Position numbers and translations under genes: made by a program | Notes under the pieces: generated by a model | Told to the model about the DNA's origin: nothing | Seen by the model: only the letters and a program-made list of their open reading frames with translations | The model's database searches: none | Shown: piece by piece, positions 27,220-35,479 of the stretch | Numbering within the stretch: position 1 is the stretch's first letter | How the letters are laid out: every line of letters begins with the position of its first letter | NCBI RefSeq assembly: GCF_020177265.1 | Contig: NZ_JAIVMC010000003.1 | Span: 310,001 to 374,000, forward strand | DNA length: 64,000 bases | Direction of reading: 5' to 3' | From: Pseudooceanicola marinus | Lineage (GTDB): Bacteria; Pseudomonadota; Alphaproteobacteria; Rhodobacterales; Rhodobacteraceae

Positions 27220-27945
27220 TTAACCCGCGTCTGCCAGGTACTTGCCGGCTTCCTTGCGCGCGAAGGGCCTCATCTCGTCACCATGGGTCTGAAGGAAGGC
27301 GGTGACCGCCAACGCGTCGTGTTTCGACAGGTCGCGCAGCCACCAGGCCACGGCCTTCTGGATGAACCACCGCTGATCGCTGACATAGCCTGCGGCCCAG
27401 CCCAGCACCCGCTCGCGCGCGGCGCGTTCGGCGGCACTCGGGTGGTTGGCCTTGGTCAGCCCCAGGGTCATCACCAGCGCCGCGCGTTTCGTCCAGAGGT
27501 GATCGTGGGTCGTCCAGGCCTCGACCTCATCGAGCCGCGTCAGATCGGCCATGATCCGCCGCTGGCCCGCCGTGCAGACGTGATCGGCGATCGCCCAAGC
27601 GTCGAACTGCGGCACCCAGGAACAGATCAGCCACCAGACCGCGGCGTCGTCGGGCCGGATTCGCGCCTGGGTCAGCAGCTTGGCCGCGACCACGCGCGCC
27701 TCGTGGATGTTCGTGTGCCACAGGCCCGCCGCCAAGGCGATCCGCGCCTCTAGCGTCAGCTCGGCGCGCCAGTCGCGCGCCAGGTCGTTCAGCACCGGGT
27801 TGGGCACGCCCAGGTAGGGGCGATCCACCTTGTGATAGGCGGCCATGCCATCGGCCCGTTCGGGATCCGCCTGGGCCTGCAGCGCGGCCAGCGCCGCCTC
27901 CAGCGTCGGGCCCTGCGCCGCCGTCGTCTCGGCTGTGTCGGTCAT
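27220..27945 (-). CDS. DNA alkylation repair protein, AlkD-like
   Basis: A 241-residue, mostly helical HEAT-like repeat protein of the AlkC/AlkD DNA glycosylase superfamily, which removes 3- and 7-alkylated purines. Recognisable segments are [14 protein letters not shown] (37-50), the conserved [15 protein letters not shown] with the candidate catalytic Asp, LWTKRAALV and [18 protein letters not shown]. Its ATG overlaps the glmS stop as ATGA, so it is the last gene of a glmU-glmS-alkD-like transcript, an unexpected partner for cell-wall precursor genes. Confidence 0.87.
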   Translation of the reverse strand: MTDTAETTAAQGPTLEAALAALQAQADPERADGMAAYHKVDRPYLGVPNPVLNDLARDWRAELTLEARIALAAGLWHTNIHEARVVAAKLLTQARIRPDDAAVWWLICSWVPQFDAWAIADHVCTAGQRRIMADLTRLDEVEAWTTHDHLWTKRAALVMTLGLTKANHPSAAERAARERVLGWAAGYVSDQRWFIQKAVAWWLRDLSKHDALAVTAFLQTHGDEMRPFARKEAGKYLADAG

Positions 27946-29765
27946 TCCACCGTCACCGATTTCGCCAGGTTGCGCGGCTGGTCGACGTCGGTGCCCTTGG
28001 CCACGGCGGTGTGATAGGCGATCAGCTGCGCCGGGATGGCGTAGAGGATGGGGGACAGGACCGGATCGACCTGCGGCATCTCGATGCTGCGCCAGATGCC
28101 GTCCTGCGCCGCGGTGATCCCGGCGTGGTCGGAGATCAGCAGGACCTGCCCGCCACGCGCCATTACCTCCTGCATGTTCGACACGGTCTTGTCGAACAGC
28201 GCGTCGCGCGGTGCCATGACGACCACCGGGACATGCTTGTCGATCAGCGCGATCGGCCCGTGCTTCAGCTCGCCGCTGGCATAGGCCTCGGCGTGGATAT
28301 AGCTGATTTCCTTCATCTTCAGCGCGCCTTCCAGCGCCAGCGGGTACATCAGGCCGCGGCCAAGAAACAGCACGTCCTGCGCCTCCGCCAGTTGCAGCGA
28401 CAAGGCCTCGGCGGTGGCGCCGTCGTCGATGGCACGCCCGATGACCGAGGGCAGGCCGCGCAGCGCCGACAGCAGATCCGCCAGACGGTCGGCGTCCAAC
28501 GTGCCGCGCTGACGCCCGGCCTCGATCGCCAGCAGCAGCAGGACGGTCAGCTGGCAGGAAAACGCCTTGGTCGATGCCACGCCGATTTCGGTGCCCGCCA
28601 GGATCGGCAGCGCCAGATCGCTTTCCCGCGCGATGGAGCTTTCGGCGACGTTCACCACGGAGACCACGGTCTCCGCCTTGTCGCGGCAGTAGCGCAGGGC
28701 GGCCAGCGTGTCCGCCGTCTCCCCCGACTGGCTGACGAACAGCGCCATTGTGCCGGGCGTGACCGGCGGTTCGCGATAGCGGAATTCCGAGGCCACATCG
28801 ACCTCCACCGGCATGCGGGCAATCTGTTCGAACCAGTATTTGGCTGTCAGGCAGGCGTAGTAGGCCGTGCCGCAGGCGACCAGGGTCAGCCGTTCCAGCT
28901 TGGTGAAGTCGATGCCGTCGTCGGGCAGGGTGATCTTGTCGCCCGCCTCGCCCAGGTAGAACCGCAGCGCCTCGCCCAGAACCTGGGGCTGTTCCGCGAT
29001 TTCCTTGGCCATGAAGTGGCGGTGCCCGGCCTTGTCGACGCGGGCGTTGTCCAGGGTGACCTGTTTCACCGGGCGGTTGGCGATCTGTCCGGCAGCGTCG
29101 TAGATCGTCACGCTTTCGCGGGTGACGACGGCCCAGTCGCCTTCCTCCAGGTAGGTGATCCGGTCGGTCAGCGGGGCCAGCGCCAGCGCGTCGGAGCCGA
29201 CGTAGTTTTCCCCCGTGCCATGGCCGATGGCCAGCGGCGAACCCTTGCGGGCGGCGATCATCAGGTCGTCTTCCCCGTCAAAGAGGAAGAGCAGGGCGAA
29301 GGCCCCTTCGAGACGCGGCAGGGTGCGGGCCACGGCCTCCTGCGGGGACAGGCCCTCGGCCACGTATTGCGCGGTCAGCATGGCGACGGTCTCGGTGTCC
29401 GTCTCGGTCTCCGGCACCAGCCCTGCCTCGGCCAGTTCTGCGCGCAGCTCGCGGAAGTTCTCGATGATGCCGTTGTGAACCACGGCCACCTTGCCGACCC
29501 GGTGGGGGTGGGCGTTGACGGCGGTCGGGCTGCCATGGGTAGCCCAACGGGTGTGGCCGATGCCCGACTTGCCGGCCAGCGGCGCATGCACCAGCTCGTC
29601 CGAGAGGTTCACCAGCTTGCCCACGGCGCGGCGGCGGTCCAGGTGGCCGTCCTGTACCGTGGCGATGCCGGCGCTGTCATAGCCGCGATATTCCAGCCGC
29701 TTCAGCGCCTCGACGAGGAAGGGAGCGGCTTCGTGGTTTCCCAGATACCCGATGATTCCGCACAT
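27942..29765 (-). CDS. glmS: Glutamine-fructose-6-phosphate aminotransferase
   Basis: A 607-residue enzyme making glucosamine-6-phosphate, the first step to UDP-GlcNAc for peptidoglycan and LPS. Cys-2 (after Met removal, CGIIGYLG) is the glutaminase nucleophile, with HTRWATHG and NGIIENF also visible. Two SIS isomerase domains follow, marked by SQSGETADT and the C-terminal HGPIALID and AKSVTVE. It overlaps the glmU stop by one base (TAATG), so the two are coupled. No glmS ribozyme is possible in that one-base junction. Confidence 0.98.
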   Translation of the reverse strand: MCGIIGYLGNHEAAPFLVEALKRLEYRGYDSAGIATVQDGHLDRRRAVGKLVNLSDELVHAPLAGKSGIGHTRWATHGSPTAVNAHPHRVGKVAVVHNGIIENFRELRAELAEAGLVPETETDTETVAMLTAQYVAEGLSPQEAVARTLPRLEGAFALLFLFDGEDDLMIAARKGSPLAIGHGTGENYVGSDALALAPLTDRITYLEEGDWAVVTRESVTIYDAAGQIANRPVKQVTLDNARVDKAGHRHFMAKEIAEQPQVLGEALRFYLGEAGDKITLPDDGIDFTKLERLTLVACGTAYYACLTAKYWFEQIARMPVEVDVASEFRYREPPVTPGTMALFVSQSGETADTLAALRYCRDKAETVVSVVNVAESSIARESDLALPILAGTEIGVASTKAFSCQLTVLLLLAIEAGRQRGTLDADRLADLLSALRGLPSVIGRAIDDGATAEALSLQLAEAQDVLFLGRGLMYPLALEGALKMKEISYIHAEAYASGELKHGPIALIDKHVPVVVMAPRDALFDKTVSNMQEVMARGGQVLLISDHAGITAAQDGIWRSIEMPQVDPVLSPILYAIPAQLIAYHTAVAKGTDVDQPRNLAKSVTVE

Positions 29766-31120
29766 TATTCCACCCCCTTGGCCGCGCGGGCCTTCTTGAG
29801 TTTCAACATTTCGAACAATTTTCGCGCCAGGCCTGGTTTCGTCACCTGGCGGGCGCGGCCGATGGCCAGGGCGCCAGGTTCCACGTCCTGGGTGATGACG
29901 GACCCGGAGCCGGTCATCGCCTCGTCGCCCACCGAGACGGGGGCGACAAGCATGGTGTTCGACCCGATGAAGGCCCGCGCCCCGATGCGGGTGCGGTGCT
30001 TCATCACGCCGTCGTAGTTGCAGGTGATGGTGCCGGCGCCGATGTTCGTTTCCTCGCCGATGTCCGCATCTCCGATATATGTCAGGTGGTTGACCTTGGC
30101 GCCGCGATCCAGCCGGGCCTCCTTCACCTCGACGAAGTTGCCGATCTTCACGTCCTCGGCCAGTTCCGCGCCGGGGCGCAGGCGGGCGTAGGGGCCGACG
30201 ACACCGCCGCGGCTGACGTGGCAGCCTTCGAGGTGGGAGAAGGCGCGGATGCGGGCGCCGTTCTCGACCGTGACGCCGGGGCCGAAGACCACGTTGGGTT
30301 CGATCACCGTGTCGCCGCCGACGAAGGTGTCATAGGCGAAGAAGACGGTCTCGGGCGCCTGCAGCGTCACCCCGATCTCCAGCGCCTCGGCGCGGGCGCG
30401 GGACTGGAAAAGCGCTTCGGCGACAGAGAGTTCCGCGCGGGAATTCACGCCCAGGGTTTCCTCCTCGGCGCAGGTGACGGCGCCCGAGGACAGGCCTGCT
30501 GCATTGGCCAGGCCCACGATGTCGGGCAGGTAGTATTCGCCGGCTGCATTGTCGTTGCCGACCTGCTCCAGTAGCTCGAACAGAACCTTTCGGTCGGCGC
30601 AGATAACGCCGGAGTTGCAAAGGGTTATGCGGCGCTCTTCATCCGTTGCATCCTTGAATTCGACGATCCGGTCGAGCCGTTCGCCCTGCATCACCAGCCG
30701 CCCGTAGCGTGCCGGGTCCGCGGCTTCGAAGCCCAGGACGATCACGTCGTGTTTGGTGCGGGCGGCCTGCATGGCCTCCAGCGTTTCGGGCCGGATGAAG
30801 GGGGTGTCGCCGTAAAGGACGATCACGTCGCCGTCGAAATCGGCCAGCGCCTCACTGGCCTGGGCGACGGCATGGGCGGTGCCCTTTTGCTCCTGCTGCA
30901 GGACGACCTGGGCGGGCGGGAAGGCCTCTTCGGCTGCGGCCGCCACTGCCTCGGCGCCGTGACCGGCGACGACGATCACGCGAGAGGGCTCCAGCGCCAT
31001 GCCGCTGCCGATGGCATGCACCAGCATCGGTGCGCCTGCGATTTCGTGCAGGACCTTGGGCAGGTCCGAATTCATCCGTGTGCCCTTGCCCGCGGCCAGG
31101 ATCACCAGTGCCGTGCTCAT
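29765..31120 (-). CDS. glmU: Bifunctional GlcNAc-1-P uridyltransferase / GlcN-1-P acetyltransferase
   Basis: A 451-residue enzyme catalysing the last two steps to UDP-GlcNAc. The N-terminal Rossmann pyrophosphorylase domain shows LAAGKGTRMNSDLPKVLHEIAG-type motifs (residues 7 onward) and GDTPFIRPET. The C-terminal left-handed beta-helix acetyltransferase shows hexapeptide repeats and GAGTITCNYDGVMKHRT. The start MSTALVILAAG at 31120 has GAGGGGG upstream, preceded by a CCGGGC/GCCCGG hairpin (31133-31147). glmM is not adjacent. Confidence 0.97.
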   Translation of the reverse strand: MSTALVILAAGKGTRMNSDLPKVLHEIAGAPMLVHAIGSGMALEPSRVIVVAGHGAEAVAAAAEEAFPPAQVVLQQEQKGTAHAVAQASEALADFDGDVIVLYGDTPFIRPETLEAMQAARTKHDVIVLGFEAADPARYGRLVMQGERLDRIVEFKDATDEERRITLCNSGVICADRKVLFELLEQVGNDNAAGEYYLPDIVGLANAAGLSSGAVTCAEEETLGVNSRAELSVAEALFQSRARAEALEIGVTLQAPETVFFAYDTFVGGDTVIEPNVVFGPGVTVENGARIRAFSHLEGCHVSRGGVVGPYARLRPGAELAEDVKIGNFVEVKEARLDRGAKVNHLTYIGDADIGEETNIGAGTITCNYDGVMKHRTRIGARAFIGSNTMLVAPVSVGDEAMTGSGSVITQDVEPGALAIGRARQVTKPGLARKLFEMLKLKKARAAKGVE

Positions 31121-31385
31121 CTTGCCCCCTCGCCGGGCTTTGCCCGGTCGGTTTATCGTGCCGGATGCGCCCGCCTCTTGCACGGGCGGCGCGGATCCCC
31201 TGCGGCCCACGCGCCCCCTGCACGGGGTCTGGGCCATTGTTCTTTCGTCGCGCCCGTTTTATCCGGTGGGCAGGGGCGTGCAAGGTCAGCCGGGCCGCCC
31301 CGCGATCAACTTGGGTTTCGCCCCGCAACAATCGCGGCGAAACGGCGCCTGCCTGCGGCGGGCCGGATATCCGGGAAGGACAGAC

Positions 31386-32048
31386 ATGCGGGCGGTGGTT
31401 TTCGATCTTGACGGGACGCTGGCGGATACCAGTGGCGATCTGCTGGCGGCGGCCAATGCCTGTTTCCGCTCCCTCGGGGCTGGCGACGTGCTGACGCCGG
31501 GCGACGCGGGCACCGCGCTGCGCGGCGGGCGGGCCATGTTGCGCCTCGGCATGGGCCGGCTGGGGCGCGACGGCGACGAGGCGGAGGTCGACCGCCTCTA
31601 TCCCGTCCTGCTGGAGGCCTATGCCGACGACATCGCGCGCCACACGGTGCTATACCCGGGCGCGATGGAGGCGGTCGCGGCCCTGCGCGCCGACGGCCAT
31701 GCGGTGGCTATCTGCACCAACAAGCCGGAAGGGTTGGCGCGGCGCCTGCTGGCCGAGTTGGGCGTGCTGGGTGATTTCGCCGCCCTGGTGGGGGCCGACA
31801 CCCTGCCGGTGAAGAAGCCCGACCCGGAACCTCTGCGCGAGGCCGCGCGCCGGGCCGGTGCCGATCCCGCGCGCTGCTGCCTGGTGGGCGACAGCGACAC
31901 CGACCGCAACACGGCCCGCGCCGCCGGCGTGCCTTCGATCCTCGTGGGCTTCGGCCCCTCGGGAGAAGACATGGCAGCCTTGGCGCCCGAGGCGCTGATC
32001 GGCCATTTCGACGAACTGCCCGGCGTCGTGGCCGGGCTGTCCCTCTAG
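31386..32048 (+). CDS. gph: Phosphoglycolate phosphatase (HAD family)
   Basis: A 220-residue HAD hydrolase. Motif I is FDLDGTLADT (6-15), motif II CTNKP, motif III the Lys in PVKKPDP, and motif IV GDSDTDRNTA. A helical cap lies between I and II. Phosphoglycolate phosphatase is the usual role of this group; other HAD phosphatases cannot be fully excluded. The start ATG at 31386 is 9 bases after GGAAGGAC. It is divergent from glmU (265-base gap, no other gene) and 17 bases upstream of the DegT gene, so those two form an operon. Confidence 0.87.
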   Translation: MRAVVFDLDGTLADTSGDLLAAANACFRSLGAGDVLTPGDAGTALRGGRAMLRLGMGRLGRDGDEAEVDRLYPVLLEAYADDIARHTVLYPGAMEAVAALRADGHAVAICTNKPEGLARRLLAELGVLGDFAALVGADTLPVKKPDPEPLREAARRAGADPARCCLVGDSDTDRNTARAAGVPSILVGFGPSGEDMAALAPEALIGHFDELPGVVAGLSL

Positions 32049-32065
32049 GCACGAAAGGAACGCCC

Positions 32066-33262
32066 ATGACCGAGCGGTTCACCGGCAGTTTCACCCAGCA
32101 GGAGCCGATCCCCGAAGACGCCATCGAGGCCGCCGTGGCGGTGATGCGCAGCGGGCGCCTGCACCGCTACAACACCTTGCCCGACGAGCCGGGCGAGGCC
32201 GCGCTGCTGGAGAAGGAGTTCGCCGAGCTGACCGGCGCCAAGTACTGCGTCGCCACCGGCTCTGGCGGGATCGCCATCACCACCGCGCTGCGTGCTGTCG
32301 GTGTGCAGCCGGGCGATCCGGTGCTGACCAATGCCTTCACCCTGGCCCCCGTACCCGGCGCCATTGCCGCCGTCGGCGGTCGCCCGATCTATGTCGAGGT
32401 CACCGAAAGCCTGGTCATCGACCTGGATGATCTGGAGGAGAAGATCGGCCAGGCCCGTGTCCTGCTACTGAGCCACATGCGCGGGCATCTGTGCGACATG
32501 GACCGGCTGATGGCGATCTGCGATGCTGCGGGCGTCAAGGTGGTCGAGGATTGCGCCCATACCATGGGGGCCGCCTGGAACGGCCAGATCAGTGGCCGTC
32601 AGGGGCTGGCCGGCTGCTATTCCACCCAGACCTACAAGCACGTCAATTCGGGCGAGGGGGGCTTCATGGTCACCGATGACGCGGAGGTCGCCGCCCGCGC
32701 CATCATCCTGACCGGCAGCTACATGCTCTATGGCAAGCATCTGGCCGCCCCCGGTCCGGAGGTCTTTGAGCGGGTGAAATACGACACGCCCAATGTCTCG
32801 GGCCGCATGGACAATCTGCGCGCCGCGATCCTGCGTCCTCAGCTGCGCAATCTGGACGCCCAATGCGCCGCCTGGAACGCGCGTTACCGCGTGGTCGAGG
32901 AGGGCCTGCGCGGCACCCCCGGTCTGACGGTGATCGAACGCCCCGAGGCGGAGACCTATGTCGGCTCGTCCATCCAGGTTCTGCTGCTGGACTGGTCCGA
33001 AGAGGCGGTGCAGGAGGTGCTGGCGCGCTGTGCCGCCCGAGGGGTCGAGCTGAAATGGTTCGGCGCGGCGGAGCCTCAGGGCTTCACCTCGCGCTATGAC
33101 AGCTGGCGCTATGCCGACAGCCCGGCGTTGCCGCAGACCGACCGGGTGCTGAAGGGCATCCTGGACATGCGGCTGCCGCTGACCTTCTCCCTCGATGATT
33201 GCGCGCTTCTGGCGCGGATCATCCGCGCCGAGGTGGGGACGGTCTGGCAGGCGCAGGGCTGA
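32066..33262 (+). CDS. DegT/DnrJ/EryC1/StrS-family PLP aminotransferase
   Basis: A 398-residue fold-type I PLP enzyme. Asp-162 in EDCAHTMGA and the Schiff-base Lys-191 in STQTYKHVNSGEGG mark the cofactor site; SGSGGIA near 65-71 binds the phosphate. Most members aminate nucleotide keto-sugars for surface polysaccharides or antibiotics. Here there are no sugar-nucleotide genes beside it; the gene follows gph by 17 bases. The Arg/Trp-rich C-terminus is not like typical sugar members, so substrate is unknown. Confidence 0.85.
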   Translation: MTERFTGSFTQQEPIPEDAIEAAVAVMRSGRLHRYNTLPDEPGEAALLEKEFAELTGAKYCVATGSGGIAITTALRAVGVQPGDPVLTNAFTLAPVPGAIAAVGGRPIYVEVTESLVIDLDDLEEKIGQARVLLLSHMRGHLCDMDRLMAICDAAGVKVVEDCAHTMGAAWNGQISGRQGLAGCYSTQTYKHVNSGEGGFMVTDDAEVAARAIILTGSYMLYGKHLAAPGPEVFERVKYDTPNVSGRMDNLRAAILRPQLRNLDAQCAAWNARYRVVEEGLRGTPGLTVIERPEAETYVGSSIQVLLLDWSEEAVQEVLARCAARGVELKWFGAAEPQGFTSRYDSWRYADSPALPQTDRVLKGILDMRLPLTFSLDDCALLARIIRAEVGTVWQAQG

Positions 33263-33290
33263 CACTTCTTTCCTTTCCGGCATCCCATCG

Positions 33291-33318
33291 ACACCGGCCC
33301 CGGCAACGGCGCCGGTGT
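33291..33318 (+). terminator. Possible terminator after the DegT-family gene
   Basis: ACACCGGC (33291-33298) pairs with GCCGGTGT (33311-33318), with further GC pairing inside. No clean T-run follows (TGTCGTG). It lies 28 bases after the stop codon. Confidence 0.4.
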
Positions 33319-33368
33319 TGTCGTGTCAGCGGGTCGGGTGCCGACGTGGACGGTTATCCGATCGCGTA

Positions 33369-33413
33369 TTGACGCGGGCAGCGGCCCGGCCCTATGGTGT
33401 GAACAAGTGTTCA
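33369..33413 (+). promoter_or_regulatory. ivd promoter with overlapping palindromic operator
   Basis: TTGACG (33369-33374) as -35 and CTATGG/TATGGT (33392-33398) as -10 with 17-18-base spacing. Directly after it lies TGAACA-AG-TGTTCA (33400-33413), a perfect inverted repeat at the expected transcription start. The ivd ATG is 22 bases downstream. The arrangement is typical of a repressor site. Leucine-catabolism genes in proteobacteria are known targets of MerR-type LiuR or TetR-type regulators, but none is encoded here. Confidence 0.5.
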
Positions 33414-33435
33414 TAAACGGGAAGGGAGGAGCCCG

Positions 33436-34599
33436 ATGTTCACCGCATCCATGCGCTTCGATCTGGGCGAGGATATCAACGCGCTGCGCGAGGCGGTTCA
33501 CGCCTGGGCGCAGGGGCGGGTGAAGCCCATGGCGGCCGAGATTGACAGCGAGAATGTCTTTCCCCCCGCGCTCTGGCGCGAGATGGGGGACATGGGCCTG
33601 CTGGGGCTGACGGTCGACGAGGAATATGGCGGCACCGGCATGGGCTACCTGGCCCATGTCATCGCGGTGGAGGAGATCGCGCGCGCGTCCGCCTCGGTCT
33701 CGTTGTCCTATGGCGCGCATTCCAACCTCTGCGTGAACCAGCTGCGCCTCAACGGCACGGCTGAGCAGAAGCAGAAGTACCTGCCGGGTCTGGTCAGCGG
33801 CGAGCATGTGGGCGCTCTGGCGATGAGCGAGCCGGGTGCAGGCTCTGACGTGGTCAGCATGAAGCTGCGCGCCGAGAAGAAGAACGACCGCTACGTGTTG
33901 AACGGCAACAAGTACTGGATCACCAACGGGCCGGATGCCGATACGCTGGTGGTCTATGCCAAGACCGACCCGGAGGCGGGCAGCAAGGGCATCACCGCCT
34001 TCATCGTCGAGAAGTCGATGAAGGGCTTCAGCACCTCGCCCCATTTCGACAAGCTGGGGATGCGCGGCTCGAACACCGCCGAGCTGATCTTCGACGATGT
34101 CGAAGTGCCCTTCGAGAACGTGCTGGGCGAGGAGGGCAAGGGCGTGCGCGTGCTGATGTCGGGCCTCGATTACGAACGCGTCGTGTTGTCGGGCATCGGC
34201 ACCGGCATCATGGCCGCCTGCCTGGATGAGATCATGCCCTACATGGCCGAGCGCAAGCAGTTCGGTCAGCCCATCGGGAACTTCCAGCTAATGCAGGGCA
34301 AGATCGCCGACATGTACGTGAAGCTGAACTCGGCCCGGGCCTATGTCTACGAGGTGGCGCGCGCCTGCGACCGCGGCGAGGTCACTCGCGCCGATGCCGC
34401 CGGTTGTGTTCTTTACGCCTCCGAAGAGGCCATGGTCGTGGCGCATCAGGCGGTGCAGGCCATGGGCGGCGCGGGGTTTCTGGCCGATGCGCCGGTGGCG
34501 CGGATCTTCCGCGATGCCAAACTGATGGAGATCGGCGCGGGTACCTCCGAGATCCGGCGCATGCTGGTCGGGCGCGAGCTGATGTCGGCGATGTCCTGA
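33436..34599 (+). CDS. ivd: Isovaleryl-CoA dehydrogenase
   Basis: A 387-residue FAD-dependent acyl-CoA dehydrogenase that oxidises isovaleryl-CoA to 3-methylcrotonyl-CoA in leucine degradation. The general signatures SEPGAGSD (131-138) and the C-terminal [17 protein letters not shown] are present. The residue that marks isovaleryl-CoA dehydrogenase is Glu-247 in [12 protein letters not shown], the position of the catalytic base in human IVD, whereas other family members use a Glu near the C-terminus. Genomic context (MCC subunits, methylglutaconyl-CoA hydratase, HMG-CoA lyase downstream) confirms it. GGGAAGGGAGGAG precedes the ATG. Confidence 0.96.
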   Translation: MFTASMRFDLGEDINALREAVHAWAQGRVKPMAAEIDSENVFPPALWREMGDMGLLGLTVDEEYGGTGMGYLAHVIAVEEIARASASVSLSYGAHSNLCVNQLRLNGTAEQKQKYLPGLVSGEHVGALAMSEPGAGSDVVSMKLRAEKKNDRYVLNGNKYWITNGPDADTLVVYAKTDPEAGSKGITAFIVEKSMKGFSTSPHFDKLGMRGSNTAELIFDDVEVPFENVLGEEGKGVRVLMSGLDYERVVLSGIGTGIMAACLDEIMPYMAERKQFGQPIGNFQLMQGKIADMYVKLNSARAYVYEVARACDRGEVTRADAAGCVLYASEEAMVVAHQAVQAMGGAGFLADAPVARIFRDAKLMEIGAGTSEIRRMLVGRELMSAMS

Positions 34600-34654
34600 G
34601 GATGCGGCCCGGTGCGATGACATATGGCGCGGCGGCCCGACGCGGAACGCGAAA

Positions 34655-34679
34655 CGGGCGCGCCGCAATGGCGCGCCCG
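34655..34679. terminator. Hairpin terminator between ivd and ompW
   Basis: CGGGCGCGCC (34655-34664) pairs perfectly with GGCGCGCCCG (34670-34679). It sits between the ivd stop (34599) and the convergent ompW stop (34728), so it may serve both. T-tracts are short. Confidence 0.6.
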
Positions 34680-34727
34680 CTGGGCCGGCTCCCGCGGGAG
34701 CGTGGCGGCTGTTTGGCTGATCGGGGA

Positions 34728-35330
34728 TCAGAAGGTGTGCACGTAGGCCAGGCCAACCACCAGCGGGTCCACCTCGGCGGTGCCCAGGGTGGTGCCGCCG
34801 GATTTGACCTTCATGTCGATGTCCATCCAGCGGATGTCGGCACGGATCTGGCCTTTTTCGCTGACGCGGTAGTCCAGACCGGCGTGCAGGGCCAGACCCC
34901 AGCTGTCTTCCAGCTTCAGGTTCGGCACGGAGGAGTCGACGTCCAGGGCCGTGGTGTAGTTCACACCGGCACCGATGAAGGGCGTGACGTTGCTGGCGTT
35001 CTGGAAGTGGTAGTTCAGGCTGATGGTCGGCGGCAGGTGTTTCACGCTGCCGATATCCGCGCCGCCCAGCTTGATGTCATGGGTGAAGGGGGTGGCGGCC
35101 AGCAGTTCGACACCGAGGTTGTCGGTGATGAAGTACTCCAGCGTCAGCGTGATCTGGGTGTCGTCGTCGATGTCCAGACGGGCGCCGCCGGCGGTGCCGT
35201 TGTCGTCCTTCGGGTTCACGTTGCCGATACCGACACCAAGGGTGATGTCGCCAGCTTGCTGAGCGGCGGCACCGGACGCGCCGAGCGCCAGGACGGCGGT
35301 GGCGGAGAGGAGGAGGGTCCGGAGTTGCAT
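34728..35330 (-). CDS. ompW: OmpW-family outer membrane protein
   Basis: A 200-residue outer-membrane beta-barrel protein. A signal peptide (MQLRTLLLSATAVLALGASGAAA) precedes alternating hydrophobic strands such as ITLTLEYFITDNLGVELLAATPF, FIGAGVNYT and IRADIRWMDIDM. The chain ends in Phe (LAYVHTF), as needed for barrel assembly. OmpW forms a narrow hydrophobic channel; its function is not settled. The start at 35330 has AGGAAACCCC upstream. An FNR-type box (35389-35402) lies about 59 bases before the start, matching the oxygen-linked control known for ompW in enterobacteria. It sits as an insert in the leucine locus, on the opposite strand. Confidence 0.92.
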   Translation of the reverse strand: MQLRTLLLSATAVLALGASGAAAQQAGDITLGVGIGNVNPKDDNGTAGGARLDIDDDTQITLTLEYFITDNLGVELLAATPFTHDIKLGGADIGSVKHLPPTISLNYHFQNASNVTPFIGAGVNYTTALDVDSSVPNLKLEDSWGLALHAGLDYRVSEKGQIRADIRWMDIDMKVKSGGTTLGTAEVDPLVVGLAYVHTF

Positions 35331-35388
35331 GGGGTTTCCTTTCAGTCTGTCTCGACCGCCCGTTTGCGCCCGTTTGACGGCGCGAGCC

Positions 35389-35402
35389 TTGATCTGAGTC
35401 AA
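35389..35402. promoter_or_regulatory. FNR/FnrL-type binding site upstream of ompW
   Basis: TTGAT-CTGA-GTCAA matches the FNR consensus TTGAT-N4-ATCAA at 9 of 10 positions. It is centred about 65 bases upstream of the ompW start and 84 bases upstream of divergent mccB. Because it is a near palindrome it could affect either gene; ompW is the likelier target. Confidence 0.7.
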
Positions 35403-35479
35403 CCGGAACGGCCCGAGAGTAGGGGTGCGACATTCTGGCATAGGGCGCTGGCCCCGAACGAAAAAATGAGGAGAGCGGC

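Noticed and set aside
29765..31385. glmS ribozyme or metabolite riboswitch upstream of glmU/glmS
   Set aside because: glmS starts in the glmU stop codon, which leaves no room for a ribozyme. The 265-base glmU leader shows only a simple CCGGGC hairpin.
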